From contig JANXVI010000350.1 of the NCBI GenBank assembly GCA_025351745.1, forward strand, positions 1 to 40,280: 40,280 nt of DNA, given 5' to 3'. The position numbers and the translations under genes were made by a program. The stretch comes from Rhodoferax sp. (GTDB lineage Bacteria > Pseudomonadota > Gammaproteobacteria > Burkholderiales > Burkholderiaceae_C). Under the pieces are notes generated by a model. It was not told where the DNA came from. It saw nothing but the letters and a program-made list of their open reading frames with translations, and did no database searches. Below are positions 7,420-15,751 of this stretch, piece by piece. The number at the start of each line of letters is the position of its first letter. The stretch's first letter is position 1.

Positions 7420-8771
7420 AGGTGGGAAGCGGGGGAGCCCTGCAGGTTATTTTCGAGAGACTGCGATCCCGCGCTGAAGAACCCGTCTTGTGGGAGCAGG
7501 GGAGGGAAGTCAGTGCGGAGAGTCTGCTGGCGCATACTGCCGCGATGGTGGTGCACCTGAAGAAATCGGGTATCCACTCGGGCTGCATTGTCGGGTTCTG
7601 CGGCGATTATGGTCTGGCCACGGTCAGCATTTTTTTGGCCTTGTTCGAATTGAAGGCGATTGCTGTGCCGTTTTCAGTCGGCGCGCAGGCCGAGTTGACT
7701 CTTTTGGCGGGCGAGGCCCAACTGGAGTTTTGGCTCGATGTGCCGACGCTTGAGGTCAAGCGCATGCGTGAGCGCCCTGCTGACCATCCCCTGGTGATGC
7801 GTTTACGCGAGAGCGGCAACCCGGGCCTGATTGTCTTCACGTCGGGTTCCTCCGGAAAACCCAAGGCCATACTGCACGACGTGCAGAGGGTCGCTTCGAA
7901 ATTCGTAACCCCTCGCCGGGGTTGGCGAATGGTGTTGTTCTTGTTGATCGATCACTTTGGCGGCTTTAATACGCTGCTTGCCTGTTTGGCCTACGGAGGC
8001 ACTGGTGTCTGCGTGGGCAGTCGAACCCCGATGGATGTCTGTGCCGCCATCGAGCGTGCGCGCGCCGACCTGCTCCCTGCCACCCCGACATTCCTGTCGG
8101 TCCTTATTGCATCAGGAGCTTGGCGCAACCACAACCTGTCCTCCATAACGCTCGTCACCTACGGTGCCGAGCCCATGCCAGAAGTGACACTGCGGCGGCT
8201 TCCAGATTTGTTCCCCACCGCTGACTTCAAACAAACCTATGGCCTGTCCGAACTCGGTGTATTGCGATCTGCATCGCCCAAAAATGACTCCCTTTGGTTG
8301 CGCGTCGGCGGCCAGGATTTCGAAACACGCGTCATCGCCGGTATCCTTCACATCAAGTCGAAGTCCAGCATGCTGGGTTATTTGAACGCACCGAGCACGA
8401 TCGATTCGGAGGGGTGGATGAATACCGGCGACATGGTCGAAGAGGATGGTGACCTCATCAAGGTGATTGGCCGCCAAAGCGACGTGATCAATGTCGGCGG
8501 ACAAAAGGTGTTCCCGCTCGAAGTTGAAGCCGTGCTGTTGGCGAATCCCGAAGTTGTCGAGGCAACCGTCTTCGCTATCCCCCATCCCGTGTTAGGGCAG
8601 GTTGTTGGCGCCAGGCTTTCGCTGCAAGCTGAGGTAGATGAAAGGGCCGTGCTGGAGAAGATCAAGGTGCATTGCAAGGCACAACTCCAAAAATACAAAA
8701 TACCTATGCGTTTCGAGTTGGTAGGTGTCGACACCCACGGTAGCGACCGCGGCAAAAAGATTCGGCGTTAA
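7404..8771 (+). CDS. AMP-forming acyl-CoA/acyl-ACP ligase (ANL superfamily)
   Basis: Adenylating ligase of 455 residues. The ATG at 7404 has AGGAGA eight bases upstream and is preferred over an in-frame GTG at 7383. Core motifs are in order: phosphate loop FTSGSSGKPKAILHD (about 145-160), QTYGLSELG (about 280), GWMNTGDMVEEDG (about 337), IGRQSDVINVGGQKVFPLEVE (about 358-378), and a C-terminal GKKIRR with the catalytic-type Lys. It activates a carboxylic acid with ATP and passes it to CoA or to the adjacent ACP. At about 455 residues it is shorter than typical acyl-CoA synthetases (500-560), mainly in the N-terminal part. The substrate is unknown; the context of ACP, hydratase-like and ketoreductase enzymes suggests a short 3-hydroxy or enoyl acid. 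Confidence 0.88.
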   Translation: MLAAVEVGSGGALQVIFERLRSRAEEPVLWEQGREVSAESLLAHTAAMVVHLKKSGIHSGCIVGFCGDYGLATVSIFLALFELKAIAVPFSVGAQAELTLLAGEAQLEFWLDVPTLEVKRMRERPADHPLVMRLRESGNPGLIVFTSGSSGKPKAILHDVQRVASKFVTPRRGWRMVLFLLIDHFGGFNTLLACLAYGGTGVCVGSRTPMDVCAAIERARADLLPATPTFLSVLIASGAWRNHNLSSITLVTYGAEPMPEVTLRRLPDLFPTADFKQTYGLSELGVLRSASPKNDSLWLRVGGQDFETRVIAGILHIKSKSSMLGYLNAPSTIDSEGWMNTGDMVEEDGDLIKVIGRQSDVINVGGQKVFPLEVEAVLLANPEVVEATVFAIPHPVLGQVVGARLSLQAEVDERAVLEKIKVHCKAQLQKYKIPMRFELVGVDTHGSDRGKKIRR

Positions 8772-8789
8772 TTATTGAAAGTGCATCAG

Positions 8790-9518
8790 ATGAACAAGGA
8801 AATCGCTCTCGTTTCGGGTGGGAGCAAAGGATTGGGTTTGGCCATCGTGCGCTCCTTGTTGGCCCGTGGTGACTCGGTTGCCACATTCGCCAGAAAGTCC
8901 AGCCCCGAAATGGAAGAACTCCAGGCGGCGCATCCAAGCCGGTTCAGTTTTGTTGAGGCCGACATAACCGAGACCCAGCGTTTTCGCAATCTGGTCAGCG
9001 CGTTTGAGGAGCAACTCGGGGGGTTTACCGGTCTCGTCAACAATGCCGGGACCGTCGCAGAGGCTTTGCTGGCGCGCCAGAATCCGGAGGACATCCTGCG
9101 GTTGTTGAGTACCAATCTTGCGGGTCCGCTTTTGTTGACGCGCGAAGTCGCGCGCGGCATGATGATCAGGCAGCGTGGTCGGATCATCAATATCAGTTCC
9201 ATCGTCAGTGTCTCAGGCTACAAGGGAACGGCCGCTTATTCGGCGACCAAGGGCGGACTGAATGCGATGACCAGGGCTCTGGCCCGGGAACTCGGGGGCC
9301 GCGGCATCACCGTAAACGCAGTCGCGCCAGGTTATATGGAAACTGACCTCGTCAAGGGGATGAGCCCCAAGCATCTGGCGCAAATTGTCCGCAGAACGCC
9401 GCTAGGGCGCCCCGGCACTGTGGAAGACGTAGCCAACGTCGTTGCGTTCTTGCTGAGCGACGCAGCGAGTTTTATTTCCGGGCAAACCATCGTCGTTGAC
9501 GGTGGATTGAATGCATGA
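8790..9518 (+). CDS. FabG-like short-chain dehydrogenase/reductase
   Basis: NAD(P)H-dependent reductase of 242 residues. The ATG at 8790 is chosen; in-frame TTG (8775) and GTG (8781) add up to five residues. Visible SDR motifs: nucleotide-binding VSGGSKGLGLAIV at the N-terminus, VNNAGT (about 87), catalytic Ser in INISSIVS, the YSATKGG Tyr-Lys pair (about 150), PGYMETDLV, and the C-terminal FISGQTIVVDGG typical of 3-oxoacyl-ACP reductases. It is 18 bp downstream of the ligase and closes the cassette. Likely reduces a 3-oxoacyl group carried by the cassette ACP, or the reverse. Confidence 0.88.
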   Translation: MNKEIALVSGGSKGLGLAIVRSLLARGDSVATFARKSSPEMEELQAAHPSRFSFVEADITETQRFRNLVSAFEEQLGGFTGLVNNAGTVAEALLARQNPEDILRLLSTNLAGPLLLTREVARGMMIRQRGRIINISSIVSVSGYKGTAAYSATKGGLNAMTRALARELGGRGITVNAVAPGYMETDLVKGMSPKHLAQIVRRTPLGRPGTVEDVANVVAFLLSDAASFISGQTIVVDGGLNA

Positions 9519-9631
9519 ATGCCGAGTTTTTGGCGGGGTTCAACCTCTGGCGGCATGTGTGCTGACGACTCACAAACCGCCAGCCGCAAACCGCCATTGG
9601 TGTCTAGCGGTTCGCGATCAGGCACAAGTTC
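9519..9631. other. Convergent spacer with a possible weak hairpin
   Basis: Between the SDR gene and the minus-strand cyanophycinase. The arms CTGGCGG (9547-9553) and CCGCCAG (9577-9583) are complementary but enclose 23 bases and lack a U-tract, so a terminator role is uncertain. Confidence 0.3.
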
Positions 9632-11401
9632 TCAGTTCACATCCACCAAAGCCTTGACAATGGTGTAAGGCCCTGAGTAACTGCCAGTTGCATTTTTGTA
9701 GCCCCTCGTCACGGCATCGCGTCGAAAGTTCAGCACAAAGCTAGAAGGATTATTCCGGTCCGACGGCGCAGTGCCGGTGCTCGATATGGGCGTCTGGTCA
9801 ATCATATGTTTGAACGTGGCGCTGCTGCTGCCAATGCCACTGGCATCGACTGCGAAAATATCGCTCGAGTTCAAGGCACTGCTGTATTGGTAGGCGCCGG
9901 TGCTGGACCCAATCAGTTGGGTCTTGCTGGTAGTGATGGTGCGGTCGCTGAACTTGAAACTGTCGCCTGCGGTCAGGTATGACAGGCGCACGCTGTCGGC
10001 GCTAAAGCGTGAGCCACTCCCGAAGTTTGTGGCAGTTGCCTCGGCGACAAAAACTCCGCCAGTTCCGTAAACCGTGGCGACGTCGCCATTCAAGTAGAGC
10101 GCTGTGTCTTGGTCGACACCATAGGCTACATTGGGCCCAATATTTTTCAGTGCCGCCAGCAGGCGACCGAGTCGGCCTGAGCGACTGGCACGATTGTCAA
10201 AATGGGTGTCTACATTGGCATTGGGTACAAACCCAAAACCTTTGATCTTGGTGCCATAGTCAGCGTTGTTGCTATTGGTCAGGCAACTGGGTGCAGGGGT
10301 GCCGTCAGATGCTGGCGCTACATAGGGGCAATTGGCCGGGGTGATGGCACGCAGGGTATTCTGGTTCAGATAACCAATGCTGATGCCTTCGCCATACGAG
10401 GTGCTGGGCGCATACGCGGTACCGGCGGAATCCCCTGCGTAGATGAAGTTGCCAGCGGCGTAGCGCGCACGGATGGTGGCCATCAGGGGGCTGTCAGAGC
10501 CATCGTCGGTGAGGAAAGTGCGCGCCAGTCGTGATTGGTCACCGCCGATCACATAGACCAGATCGGCCTGGTTGATGATGCCGATGTTGGCTTGACCTGT
10601 GGTGCTGGTACTGCCTGAGTTGCTGGCGTACGTGTCGTGATGGCTCAGGATGTGCTTGGGGGCAAAGCCGTGGCGTTGGAACAGGTTGTAGTAAGACCAT
10701 GCGCCGGTCGCTGTATCGTTGGTGAACTTGTCCACCCCATCAGCCTGGTTGACTGCAGCCGCCGTGATGATGGCTACACGCGGGCATTGCGTGGTGCTCC
10801 AGTTGGTATCGCAATTGGTCACGCTGTTGATGTTGGGTGTGTTGGTGTTCTTGCCAGTGGCTTGGCGCAGGCCACCCACAAAAATGCTCGCGTTCTCTTG
10901 CAGGATCTTGCCGCCGTTGAGCCAAACTTTGCCGGTCACCACGCTGGTGGGGGGCGGGTCTACCGGTGGGGTTGTAGAGCCTGGCAATTTGACGTTCAAG
11001 GTGTAGTTGCCGCTACCCTGGTAGCTTTTTACACGAATGAAATAGGTGCCGGCTGTAGTCACCTTGTATGAGCCGGTTTCCGGGTTGTTGACGGTCGACT
11101 TGTAGATCAGCGGCGCACCGGTCAGACCGTAGAAGTACCAATCAAAGTCCACGCCGTTGCCGTGCGACAGGCTGATGTCAATAGTGCCAGGTGTTGTAAC
11201 CACCACCTTGTACCAGTCCAGGTCTGAGGTGCTTGATAGTGAGCCGCTGACTTGGGTCCCGCTGCACAGCCCTGCATTCGCCGTCGCATCGGTATTGTTG
11301 GGCTCTACTTCGGCTGTGAGGCAGGTTGCCGCCATGACACCACTGCCCCAAAGGCAACTGGCCAGGGACGCCGCGAGCATGCTTTTCCAAACTATTTTCA
11401 T
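9632..11401 (-). CDS. Secreted cyanophycinase (peptidase S51) with N-terminal PPC domain
   Basis: Predicted extracellular cyanophycinase of 589 residues; this family cleaves cyanophycin to beta-Asp-Arg dipeptides. A signal peptide ends at about 24 (VMA-ATC). Residues 28-138 form a bacterial pre-peptidase C-terminal (PPC) beta domain (EVEPNNT...SGSLSSTSDLDWYKV...GTYFIRVKSYQGSGNYTL), followed by a Pro-rich linker and the S51 domain from about 155. Family landmarks are IGGDQSRL (about 285), the nucleophile Ser325 in YAGDSAGT, VDTHFDNRASRSGRLGRL, and GVDQDTAL. The nucleophile motif has Asp where CphB/CphE usually have Thr (GTSAG). PPC domains often aid secretion or substrate attachment. It has its own promoter region with an operator at 11528-11554 matching that of the divergent uptake operon. 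Cyanophycinase is the most specific assignment of S51; another S51 peptidase specificity cannot be excluded by eye. Confidence 0.85.
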   Translation of the reverse strand: MKIVWKSMLAASLASCLWGSGVMAATCLTAEVEPNNTDATANAGLCSGTQVSGSLSSTSDLDWYKVVVTTPGTIDISLSHGNGVDFDWYFYGLTGAPLIYKSTVNNPETGSYKVTTAGTYFIRVKSYQGSGNYTLNVKLPGSTTPPVDPPPTSVVTGKVWLNGGKILQENASIFVGGLRQATGKNTNTPNINSVTNCDTNWSTTQCPRVAIITAAAVNQADGVDKFTNDTATGAWSYYNLFQRHGFAPKHILSHHDTYASNSGSTSTTGQANIGIINQADLVYVIGGDQSRLARTFLTDDGSDSPLMATIRARYAAGNFIYAGDSAGTAYAPSTSYGEGISIGYLNQNTLRAITPANCPYVAPASDGTPAPSCLTNSNNADYGTKIKGFGFVPNANVDTHFDNRASRSGRLGRLLAALKNIGPNVAYGVDQDTALYLNGDVATVYGTGGVFVAEATATNFGSGSRFSADSVRLSYLTAGDSFKFSDRTITTSKTQLIGSSTGAYQYSSALNSSDIFAVDASGIGSSSATFKHMIDQTPISSTGTAPSDRNNPSSFVLNFRRDAVTRGYKNATGSYSGPYTIVKALVDVN

Positions 11402-11657
11402 TGTTTATCCTTCAACTGACGTTGCTGAACCTGGGTGAAGTCACCCGGTGGAAACCCCCTGGCACTGCCGCCGCACGTCAAGTGAAGCGAACGGTGCTAG
11501 CGATCTGCACTCCAGCAATGTATTGTTATTTTCATAATTAGTACATATGAAAATATAAGGACAAACCCTTTGCGGGATTCACACTAGGCGGTCAGGCTGA
11601 GCCTGGTCGCAATGACCACAGTTATGCAGCGAACGCCTAACGTTCGCGGTGGCACGT
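11402..11657. promoter_or_regulatory. Promoter region of the PPC-cyanophycinase gene
   Basis: This 256-bp spacer separates the end of the RpiR-type regulator gene from the start of the PPC-cyanophycinase gene, both on the minus strand. It is strikingly AT-rich around 11520-11560. On the minus strand a block of about 50 bases matches the region upstream of the binding-protein gene at 14806-14858. No gene is supported in it. Confidence 0.6.
11528..11554 (-). promoter_or_regulatory. Operator, site 1 of the proposed cyanophycin regulon
   Basis: Perfect inverted repeat ATTTTCAT-N11-ATGAAAAT. The same half-sites with the same 11-bp spacing occur at 14822-14848. Read on the minus strand, conservation extends outward: GGGTTTGTMCTTAT before the left half (one mismatch between the two sites) and AACRRTACATT after the right half. 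It lies about 125-150 bp before the cyanophycinase ATG. The likely binder is the adjacent RpiR-family regulator; this is inference from location and shared occurrence. Confidence 0.75.
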
Positions 11658-12653
11658 TCAGCCGCGGACGCTGCGTCTGGGTGGCCGATCTGCGCTGCCT
11701 TCGTTGCCCGGTTTATCGGTGTAGAGGTAGGCCGAAATCGCGTCCGTCAGCTTTTCCGCTTGCGTCACCTGGTTGTCTCCGCTGACCATCAAGCTGGTGA
11801 CCATGGCCTCGATGACCAGCAACGCCGCCGTGTAGCTGCTTGACAGCACGGGGTGGGTGGCCGGGGCCAGTAGAACGTCGTGAGACCAATGGGCCAGCGG
11901 GGAGGCCATGGAGTCGGTCAGTGCGATTACATGGGCACACCGGTCGCGCGCATAACGTGTCAGCAGCACCGCATCGCTCGCGTAGCGGGGGAACGAGATG
12001 GAGATCAGTAGATCTTTGGGGCCGATGTTCATCAGCCTTCCTGCCGCAACCTCCGTTCCGCCAAACTCCACCACGTTGATGGCCTGGCGGCAAAACGGTT
12101 GAAGGTCCAACGCCAACATCGCTGACAAGTGGGCACTGATGCCGAAGCCCAGCGTGTAAACAGTCTCTGCCGCCAAAATCTTGTGGGCCGTGGCTACCAG
12201 CATCGATGGGTTGAGGCCGGACGCTGCCGATTGAAAGTTGCTGACGCTGGCCTCAAGGCTTTCGGCAATGATGGGGTTGTGGTTGCTGCCGGATTGGTCC
12301 TTGCGCTGCAAAGCATTTCTCAGCTTGTCCACCGGTTGAAACACCGGTTGTAGCGCGTGTTGCAACGCGTCAGCCATACCGTTGCGCAGCGCCGCATACC
12401 CGTCGAACCCCAAAGTGCGCGCGAAGCGGCTGAGCGTGGCCGTTGACGTCTGGGTATTCTGCGCAAGTTCTTCAATACCCCACGCGGTGGCCCGTACCGG
12501 ATTGCGCAACAGAAAGTCGGCAATGGCTACGTTGGAGCCACGCCCGTCGGTCAGGATCTGTCGCAGTTGGAAACCCAGTGGTGATTGGGCAAATGCGGCA
12601 TCCACCGATGCGCTGGCAAATGTCTTTGGGCTTGCGTCTTCAGTTTTTTTCAT
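11658..12653 (-). CDS. MurR/RpiR-family transcriptional regulator (HTH + SIS)
   Basis: Regulator of 331 residues. The N-terminal HTH_6 domain spans about 25-100 (IADFLLRNPVRATAWGIEELAQ, then TSTATLSRFARTLGFDGYAALRNGM). The SIS ligand domain spans about 140-275 (VYTLGFGISAHLSAMLALDL; SISFPRYASDAVLLTRYA; VIALTDSMASPLA). SIS domains of this family classically bind sugar phosphates, but the gene sits between two cyanophycinase genes and overlaps the upstream one by 14 bp, so the effector here is more likely a product of cyanophycin breakdown. It presumably binds the ATTTTCAT-N11-ATGAAAAT sites at 11528 and 14822; RpiR proteins are known to bind palindromes with TTTC/GAAA half-sites. Whether it acts as repressor or activator cannot be read from the sequence. 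Confidence 0.88.
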   Translation of the reverse strand: MKKTEDASPKTFASASVDAAFAQSPLGFQLRQILTDGRGSNVAIADFLLRNPVRATAWGIEELAQNTQTSTATLSRFARTLGFDGYAALRNGMADALQHALQPVFQPVDKLRNALQRKDQSGSNHNPIIAESLEASVSNFQSAASGLNPSMLVATAHKILAAETVYTLGFGISAHLSAMLALDLQPFCRQAINVVEFGGTEVAAGRLMNIGPKDLLISISFPRYASDAVLLTRYARDRCAHVIALTDSMASPLAHWSHDVLLAPATHPVLSSSYTAALLVIEAMVTSLMVSGDNQVTQAEKLTDAISAYLYTDKPGNEGSADRPPRRSVRG

Positions 12654-14664
12654 GGAGCGGCTGTCTATCAGGGATCGCGGGTTTCATTGGTGCTGAGCCA
12701 GCGCCGGACAAGGGTTCACGATCTTGGCATGCGTCAGCGCAGGGGCCCATTGCAAGAATAAGCCCCGTGTAGGATACCCGGTCCAGCCCGCCCGGCTTGC
12801 TCGCTGCCCTGCCACGAAAGAACGTGAGGTTGTCGCGCTCGAGGGTCGCGCTGTACAACGGTGCATTTTGTACGCTGCGTGCATCTTCGCTGTTCCGGGT
12901 AGTACCGAACCCTCGTTGCGCACCCTTCAATCCCATCGCGTTGGCCAGGTGGAGAAAGTGGTACGAGCCGTAGTCCAGTAGCTGGTCCTGGGTGACGTGC
13001 GTGGCGCTGGGCGACACCGGCAACACCGGCGACGCGCTATCCAATTCGACGTTCAAGTCGCCCTGCAGGGTGATGGATGCGCGGTCGCCCGGCAACAAAT
13101 AGTGTGCCCGGGCTCCATGGATAAAGAAATGCCTGTTTGCGTCGGCAGGCGCCTTGGCACTGCGAACGTCCACGATGAAAACGCCACCCGCGCCAACCAC
13201 TGAAAAGTGTGTGGTATCAGTGGCATCCGCTTGGCTCACCAGTAGCGCTGTGTTCTCGTCCACGCCAAAACCATAGTCCATGCCGCTGTCATGCACTGCA
13301 CGCACCAATCGCGCCTCGCGGGTGCGCTTGGAGAAGTGTGAGTCCAGCACGCCGAAACGAAACACACCCAGTCCGCCACGCGGGTACAAGACCGGCGCAT
13401 AGGCAATGCTGTCGCCCGGTTTGCCAAGCTCTGGGGCTGCTGCAGCCGGGCCGTTGCCAACGATGAAGCCCGCTTTCAGCACCTCATAGGAGTCGCCTCC
13501 TCCAACCATCGGCACCGGCTTGCCCCGCCATAGGCCCCCGCCTTGGAAATGGTTGCCCGCACTGGTTCCAGCCACCACCAGTTGGCCTTGTGCATGGCGG
13601 CTTTGAATGATGGTGAGTTGCGCGCTAGGTACCGTGTATTGGCCGTTGCTGTCTTTTCCGACCAGGCTTTCCAGATGCCGTGCTTGGTCGCCCCCTGAAA
13701 AGTAGATGCCATTCAAACGCTCCAAGGTCTCATTCAGCAACTTAGCATGGTTCAAGCATAGGCCTTGTTGCTGCTCGGACAGGTCGGGGAACAGCACGTC
13801 TGCGTGGTAAACAGGCTGCGACGGATTGGTGTTGGCGTAGCTGTCGTAGTAGTAGCGCACATTGCCACAATCCTGCGCATCCAGGGCCTGCCGATACCCA
13901 CCGTCCAAGGGCAGGTAGACCACGTCGGCACCGGCAGATGCCATCGTGAACACATTGATGTCGCGGTCTGCAAAGGGGTGGGAGTCCGCTGAGGCTGTTA
14001 CCACCCCAATCAAGGGCTTCTTGCCAGCATTGGCGGCGCGGGCCGCCGCCACAAAGCTGTGTGTAATCGCCACACTGTCGACATTGGACGAAAACAGGGT
14101 AGAGCGGGCCTGCAGTTTGCGAGCGATGGGCGCGCCCCGGTCCAGTAAGGCGGACCGCAAAACTGCGCCTTGTGCGAGCGACAGCCTGCCATTGCCCCGC
14201 AACAACGTGTCGGGCAAAAATTGCTCCAATGCTTGCCAAGACAGCCCGGTGAGGAATCCCGATTCTTTGATACGTTGCGCCAGGTGCGCGATCACCACCT
14301 GTTTTTTGAGCGGGTCGAATAGGGGTGCCGGAATATTGCGGATGGCCTCGATGCCCAGCGCGGTTACGCTGTAGCGGAAAACGGGCGCGCCAACCTCCGC
14401 GTCGAAGCTGATGTTGTCTCGGCGCAAGCCCGCAAACGCCGGGTCCTGCGCCAGGATCGTGTTCCAGTCGGCCAAACAGTCGCGGCCCTGCGTGCTGGCA
14501 CTAAAACTCGAACAGCGCCGCTCAGCACCACCGATGACAACGTTGGCAATGGGTGGCGCCGTGTCGGCCGCAACGGGCCCGGCCATGCAAAAAAGCAGCG
14601 CAATGGGCAGTGTGCGTAGCCCATCTAAAACGGCACGGGCGTTCAGGGAAAAGCGGTGTGGCAT
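12640..14664 (-). CDS. Second secreted cyanophycinase-family protein (peptidase S51), extended
   Basis: Predicted secreted S51 serine peptidase of 674 residues with a signal-peptide-like start (hydrophobic 17-33, PVAADTA). The S51 core begins near residue 200: GKKPLIGVVTASADS, then FSGGDQARHLESL (about 332-345), nucleophile Ser368 in VVAGTSAGNHFQGGGL, LDSHFSKRTREARLVRAVHDSGMDYGFGVDENTALLV, matching cyanophycinase landmarks including the canonical GTSAG. Compared with intracellular CphB (about 270 residues) and CphE-type exoenzymes (about 400), it carries some 160 unrecognised N-terminal residues and a long C-terminal tail. Its gene is divergent from the uptake operon and runs into the RpiR regulator gene (14-bp overlap), indicating an operon. 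Two non-identical secreted cyanophycinases in one locus suggest division of labour, for example surface-bound versus released, or endo- versus exo-like action. Confidence 0.85.
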   Translation of the reverse strand: MPHRFSLNARAVLDGLRTLPIALLFCMAGPVAADTAPPIANVVIGGAERRCSSFSASTQGRDCLADWNTILAQDPAFAGLRRDNISFDAEVGAPVFRYSVTALGIEAIRNIPAPLFDPLKKQVVIAHLAQRIKESGFLTGLSWQALEQFLPDTLLRGNGRLSLAQGAVLRSALLDRGAPIARKLQARSTLFSSNVDSVAITHSFVAAARAANAGKKPLIGVVTASADSHPFADRDINVFTMASAGADVVYLPLDGGYRQALDAQDCGNVRYYYDSYANTNPSQPVYHADVLFPDLSEQQQGLCLNHAKLLNETLERLNGIYFSGGDQARHLESLVGKDSNGQYTVPSAQLTIIQSRHAQGQLVVAGTSAGNHFQGGGLWRGKPVPMVGGGDSYEVLKAGFIVGNGPAAAAPELGKPGDSIAYAPVLYPRGGLGVFRFGVLDSHFSKRTREARLVRAVHDSGMDYGFGVDENTALLVSQADATDTTHFSVVGAGGVFIVDVRSAKAPADANRHFFIHGARAHYLLPGDRASITLQGDLNVELDSASPVLPVSPSATHVTQDQLLDYGSYHFLHLANAMGLKGAQRGFGTTRNSEDARSVQNAPLYSATLERDNLTFFRGRAASKPGGLDRVSYTGLILAMGPCADACQDREPLSGAGSAPMKPAIPDRQPLHEKN

Positions 14665-14919
14665 GACAAAGAGACTCCACTGGCAATGGAACAGACTCCG
14701 TCGCTGAATTTATCAACGAAATGAGCGATGAAAGCAGGGCCGTCGACAAAACCGAAAGCCGCGCGCGCAGTGAGGGATTTTGGCCGAGACCGTGCGGAAG
14801 AGCGCAAGGGTTTGTACTTATATTTTCATGCAAACACTTTATGAAAATAACGGTACATTATGGATTCCGTGTCCGGAACCGTTTCTCTCTTCAACCCATT
14901 TCGCCTTTCAGGAGTGTCC
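14665..14919. promoter_or_regulatory. Divergent control region of the cyanophycin locus
   Basis: Spacer between the second cyanophycinase (minus) and the binding-protein operon (plus). It contains the operator at 14822-14848 embedded in a conserved AT-rich block from about 14806 to 14858, placed so as to control both directions. No separate gene is supported. An in-frame ATG at 14860 lies just after the block, but the binding-protein start at 14920 has the ribosome site. Confidence 0.65.
14822..14848 (+). promoter_or_regulatory. Operator, site 2 of the proposed cyanophycin regulon
   Basis: Perfect inverted repeat ATTTTCAT-N11-ATGAAAAT, identical in half-sites and spacing to site 1 at 11528-11554; the 11-base spacers differ. 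Outer flanks carry a further GTAC...GTAC symmetry. Located about 70 bp before the binding-protein ATG and about 160 bp before the divergent cyanophycinase ATG, so a single bound dimer or tetramer could control both transcripts. Confidence 0.75.
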
Positions 14920-15705
14920 ATGTCCCGCAAATTGCCGCTCGTTCTCGCAGCTGTCGTCCTCTTGGGCATGGCTGTGGGGGCGCATGCCCAGGCCCCTGGT
15001 TGGGCCAAAATTCGCATCGGCGTAGAAGCCAACTACCCGCCGTTTTCCCAGATGGGGACTGACGGCAAGTTCTCCGGCTTTGACATTGATATCGCCAACG
15101 CGATCTGCGCCCAGATGAAAGCCGAATGCACTCTGGTGTCGCAAGAGTGGGACGGCATGATGCCGGCACTGAACGCCCGCAAGTTCGACATGATCGTCGC
15201 GTCGATGACGATTTCTGAGGAGCGCCTCAAGGTGGCCGACTTCAGCGATTCGTACTACGACATTCCATCCACCTTCATTGCCAAGACGGGCGTGTTCAAG
15301 GACATCACCCCGGCCAGCCTTAAAGGCAAGACCATCATCGTGACACGCAACACACCGCGTGCCAAGTACATCGCGGAGCAATACAAAGACAGCCAGGTCC
15401 TGCAGGTGGCCAAAGAAGCCGACGTGACCATGGAGTTGTCGGCAGGCCGCGGCGACGTCGGCTTTGGCTCTTCATTGGCGGCCACCACTGCATTCTTAAA
15501 GTCACCTGAGGGCAAAAGCTTCAGCAAAGTAGGCCCGCCCATCAACCCCAGTGGCAACAAGGGCGGAGGCACCGGTATCGCCATGCGCAAAGGCGAAGAG
15601 TCGCTGCGCAGCAAGGTCAACCTGGCTCTCAAAGCGATCACGGCTAATGGTGTCTACAAGACTCTCAACGACAAGTATTTCGACGTCAATATTCGCGGCG
15701 AATAA
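14920..15705 (+). CDS. ABC transporter periplasmic binding protein (amino-acid family 3)
   Basis: Solute-binding protein of 261 residues. The ATG at 14920 has AGGAG six bases upstream and gives a clean signal peptide (LPLVLAAVVLLGMAVGAHAQA), so it is preferred to the ATG at 14860. The mature part shows the family-3 layout: IRIGVEANYPPFSQM, FSGFDIDIANAICAQM, WDGMMPALNARKFDMIVASMTISEERLKVADFS, and a second lobe with GKTIIVTRNTPRAKYI. It belongs to the Lys/Arg/Orn/His-type (ArgT/HisJ) group of periplasmic proteins. As first gene of an operon with a TonB receptor, two permeases, an ATPase and arginine-catabolic genes, its likely ligand is beta-Asp-Arg dipeptide or arginine. The binding pocket cannot be assigned by eye. 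Confidence 0.9.
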   Translation: MSRKLPLVLAAVVLLGMAVGAHAQAPGWAKIRIGVEANYPPFSQMGTDGKFSGFDIDIANAICAQMKAECTLVSQEWDGMMPALNARKFDMIVASMTISEERLKVADFSDSYYDIPSTFIAKTGVFKDITPASLKGKTIIVTRNTPRAKYIAEQYKDSQVLQVAKEADVTMELSAGRGDVGFGSSLAATTAFLKSPEGKSFSKVGPPINPSGNKGGGTGIAMRKGEESLRSKVNLALKAITANGVYKTLNDKYFDVNIRGE

Positions 15706-15751
15706 AGCGCGGCTGTAACTACCCCCCCTCCCTAAAACCCCCAAGGCCCCC

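Noticed and set aside
6718..9518. Polyketide or full fatty-acid synthase cluster
   Set aside because: There is no ketosynthase, acyltransferase or thioesterase gene; only loading and tailoring functions are present.
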